NCBI GenBank assembly: GCA_016840695.1
Contig: JAEORV010000165.1
Coordinates: 1-5,175 of the forward strand
Direction of reading: 5' to 3'
From: Promethearchaeota archaeon
GTDB lineage: Archaea; Asgardarchaeota; Lokiarchaeia; Sigyniarchaeales; SOKP01
Length of the DNA stretch: 5,175 nt
The notes beneath the pieces were generated by a model that saw nothing but the letters and a program-made list of their open reading frames with translations, did no database searches and was not told where the DNA came from. The first letter of the stretch is position 1, and every line of letters starts with the position of its first letter. The position numbers and the translations under genes are program-made. This document shows, in pieces, positions 4,437-5,175 of this stretch.

Positions 4437-4970
4437 ATGAGAAAGTTAGCTGCCGTAGTAATAGGCCATAAACAGGAGTTTCCCGGCGCAAAAAATGAAT
4501 CTTACGGTATAACCGAATTTGAATTTAATGATTACTTATCTAAAAAAATACAACAAGGATCTAAAAATACTTCCGTAATAAGGGTTTATAGAACTACTTA
4601 TAAAAATTTACCAATGGAATTAAATACGTTACATCCTGATTTTATTATAAGTTTGCATTGTAACGCTTATGATACGCAGGTTTCTGGTACAGAAGTTTTG
4701 TATTATTATAAATCTAAAAATGGTAAAATAATGGCTTCTATTTTACAAAAGCATTTATTAAAAGCTTTGGATTTAAAAAATAGAGGCATTAAGCCTAAAA
4801 CAGCGGAAGATAGAGGTGGATACTTACTTAAATATACAAAGGCGCCGTGCGTAATAGCAGAGCCTTTTTTCATTGATAATGACTCTGATTACGTAATAGC
4901 TGCATGTGACATAGATAAATTAGTCCAGGCTTACGTAAACGCCATTGATGAAATATCGGAAAATTTATAA
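4437..4970 (+). CDS. N-acetylmuramoyl-L-alanine amidase (Amidase_3), probable endolysin, 177 aa
   Basis: This is a zinc amidase that cuts the bond between N-acetylmuramic acid and L-alanine in peptidoglycan. The full single-domain fold is present. H11 (VVIGHKQ, in place of the usual DPGHGG), E27 (ITEFEFN) and H74 (ISLHCNA) are the zinc ligands. E142 (VIAEPFFIDN, usually VExGFxxN) is the catalytic Glu. GTEVLYY (84-90), NRGIKP (115-120) and LLKYTKAPCVIAEPFF (130-145) match family positions. Length is normal for a lone catalytic domain; no cell-wall-binding domain and no signal peptide are seen, so release would need a holin or similar. ATG 4437 lies one base after the previous stop, with GGAAGAAGG at 4424-4432 inside that gene's end. 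The atypical first motif marks it as phage-type. Confidence 0.9.
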   Translation: MRKLAAVVIGHKQEFPGAKNESYGITEFEFNDYLSKKIQQGSKNTSVIRVYRTTYKNLPMELNTLHPDFIISLHCNAYDTQVSGTEVLYYYKSKNGKIMASILQKHLLKALDLKNRGIKPKTAEDRGGYLLKYTKAPCVIAEPFFIDNDSDYVIAACDIDKLVQAYVNAIDEISENL

Positions 4971-4987
4971 TAATAAGGAGTATATCT

Positions 4988-5017
4988 ATGCACTTTGGTA
5001 TATATGATACCTTCTGA
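4988..5017 (+). CDS. Nine-codon ORF with strong ribosome binding site (leader peptide or remnant)
   Basis: AAGGAG (4975-4980) sits 7 bases before ATG 4988, which encodes MHFGIYDTF and stops at TGA 5015. It contains an inverted repeat, GGTAT (4997-5001) and ATACC (5007-5011). It is in the same frame as the next gene but separated from it by TGA and TAA codons. It may be a leader peptide for the gene at 5042 or what is left of a small gene. Confidence 0.3.
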   Translation: MHFGIYDTF

Positions 5018-5041
5018 GTTACTTAACTTAGGAGGCGGCTT

Positions 5042-5175
5042 ATGTATGACATACCACAATATGAGGTTGAAATTCACCTCATATCAAATATACAAGGCTT
5101 ACTAGCCATATATAAGAATTATAAAGAATTTATAGAAGACGTAAATTATCTTACTCTAGAAAGGCATTTAGTTAC
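5042..5175 (+). CDS. Hypothetical protein, N-terminal 44 residues, cut by the window end
   Basis: ATG 5042 follows TAGGAGG (5030-5036) at 5 bases, and the frame stays open to the window end. The visible part (MYDIPQYEVEIHLISNIQGL, then LAIYKNYKEFIEDVNYLTLERHLVT) is acidic and helical, with regularly spaced Leu, Ile and Tyr. It looks like the start of a small helical phage protein, perhaps a regulator, but I cannot place it in a family. It follows the endolysin gene in the same direction. Confidence 0.65.
   Translation, partial: MYDIPQYEVEIHLISNIQGLLAIYKNYKEFIEDVNYLTLERHLV
5059..5084 (+). repeat. Perfect 9-bp inverted repeat in the start of the last gene
   Basis: ATATGAGGT (5059-5067) and ACCTCATAT (5076-5084) pair perfectly around an 8-base loop (TGAAATTC). 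It lies at codons 6-15 of the gene starting at 5042. It could be a protein operator or an RNA hairpin affecting early elongation. No T-run follows, so it is not a terminator. Confidence 0.5.

Noticed and set aside
594..4970. Whole-window TAG recoding as a sense codon
   Set aside because: All recognisable genes are full length under the standard code, with no in-frame TAG, and end in TAA or TGA.
1..5175. CRISPR array, insertion sequence, integrase or attachment site
   Set aside because: No spaced repeats, transposase or integrase sequence is seen, and the tRNA has no visible duplicated 3' end in the window.

Overview
The window looks like a piece of a tailed-bacteriophage genome or prophage. 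Genes are small and tightly packed, all on the + strand, mostly with clear AGGAG-type ribosome binding sites. The set includes typical phage accessory families (MPYxKxE small protein, DUF1937, nucleoside 2-deoxyribosyltransferase-like, CxxC zinc-ribbon proteins), a permuted NlpC/P60-like protein, a zinc amidase (endolysin) and a phage-type tRNA. The DNA is A+T rich (about 28% GC in 2701-3000). The strong Shine-Dalgarno sites and low GC fit a low-GC bacterial host, but the host cannot be named.

Layout. 1-503: the C-terminal half of a caspase-family (C14) protein whose catalytic Cys position is Phe, closed by an intrinsic terminator. 559-3340: after a possible -10 box, an accessory operon of unknown ORFs, a DUF1937 protein, two zinc-ribbon proteins, a nucleoside deoxyribosyltransferase-like gene of markedly higher GC (about 46%), and a 256-residue protein I do not recognise. 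3341-3452: a short gap holding a mini-ORF that looks frameshifted or amber-interrupted. 3453-3887: a small CxxC/HxH protein whose reading frame runs into a tRNA gene and stops inside its anticodon loop. The tRNA is followed by a strong intrinsic terminator. 3923-4970: a lysis-like pair, a permuted NlpC/P60-like protein with Tyr at the Cys position followed by an Amidase_3 endolysin with all zinc and catalytic residues. 4988-5175: a 9-codon ORF and the start of another gene.

The main find is the tRNA at 3781-3858. It has a canonical fold and an encoded CCA end, and its anticodon is CTA, so it should read UAG: an amber-suppressor tRNA. The recognisable genes carry no in-frame TAG and nearly all end in TAA or TGA, so TAG is not a routine sense codon here. 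One TAG (997-999) separates two in-frame ORFs, and suppression there would fuse them. Other oddities are the Cys losses in two separate cysteine-hydrolase families, a tRNA anticodon arm that doubles as a terminator-like hairpin, and the foreign-looking deoxyribosyltransferase gene.
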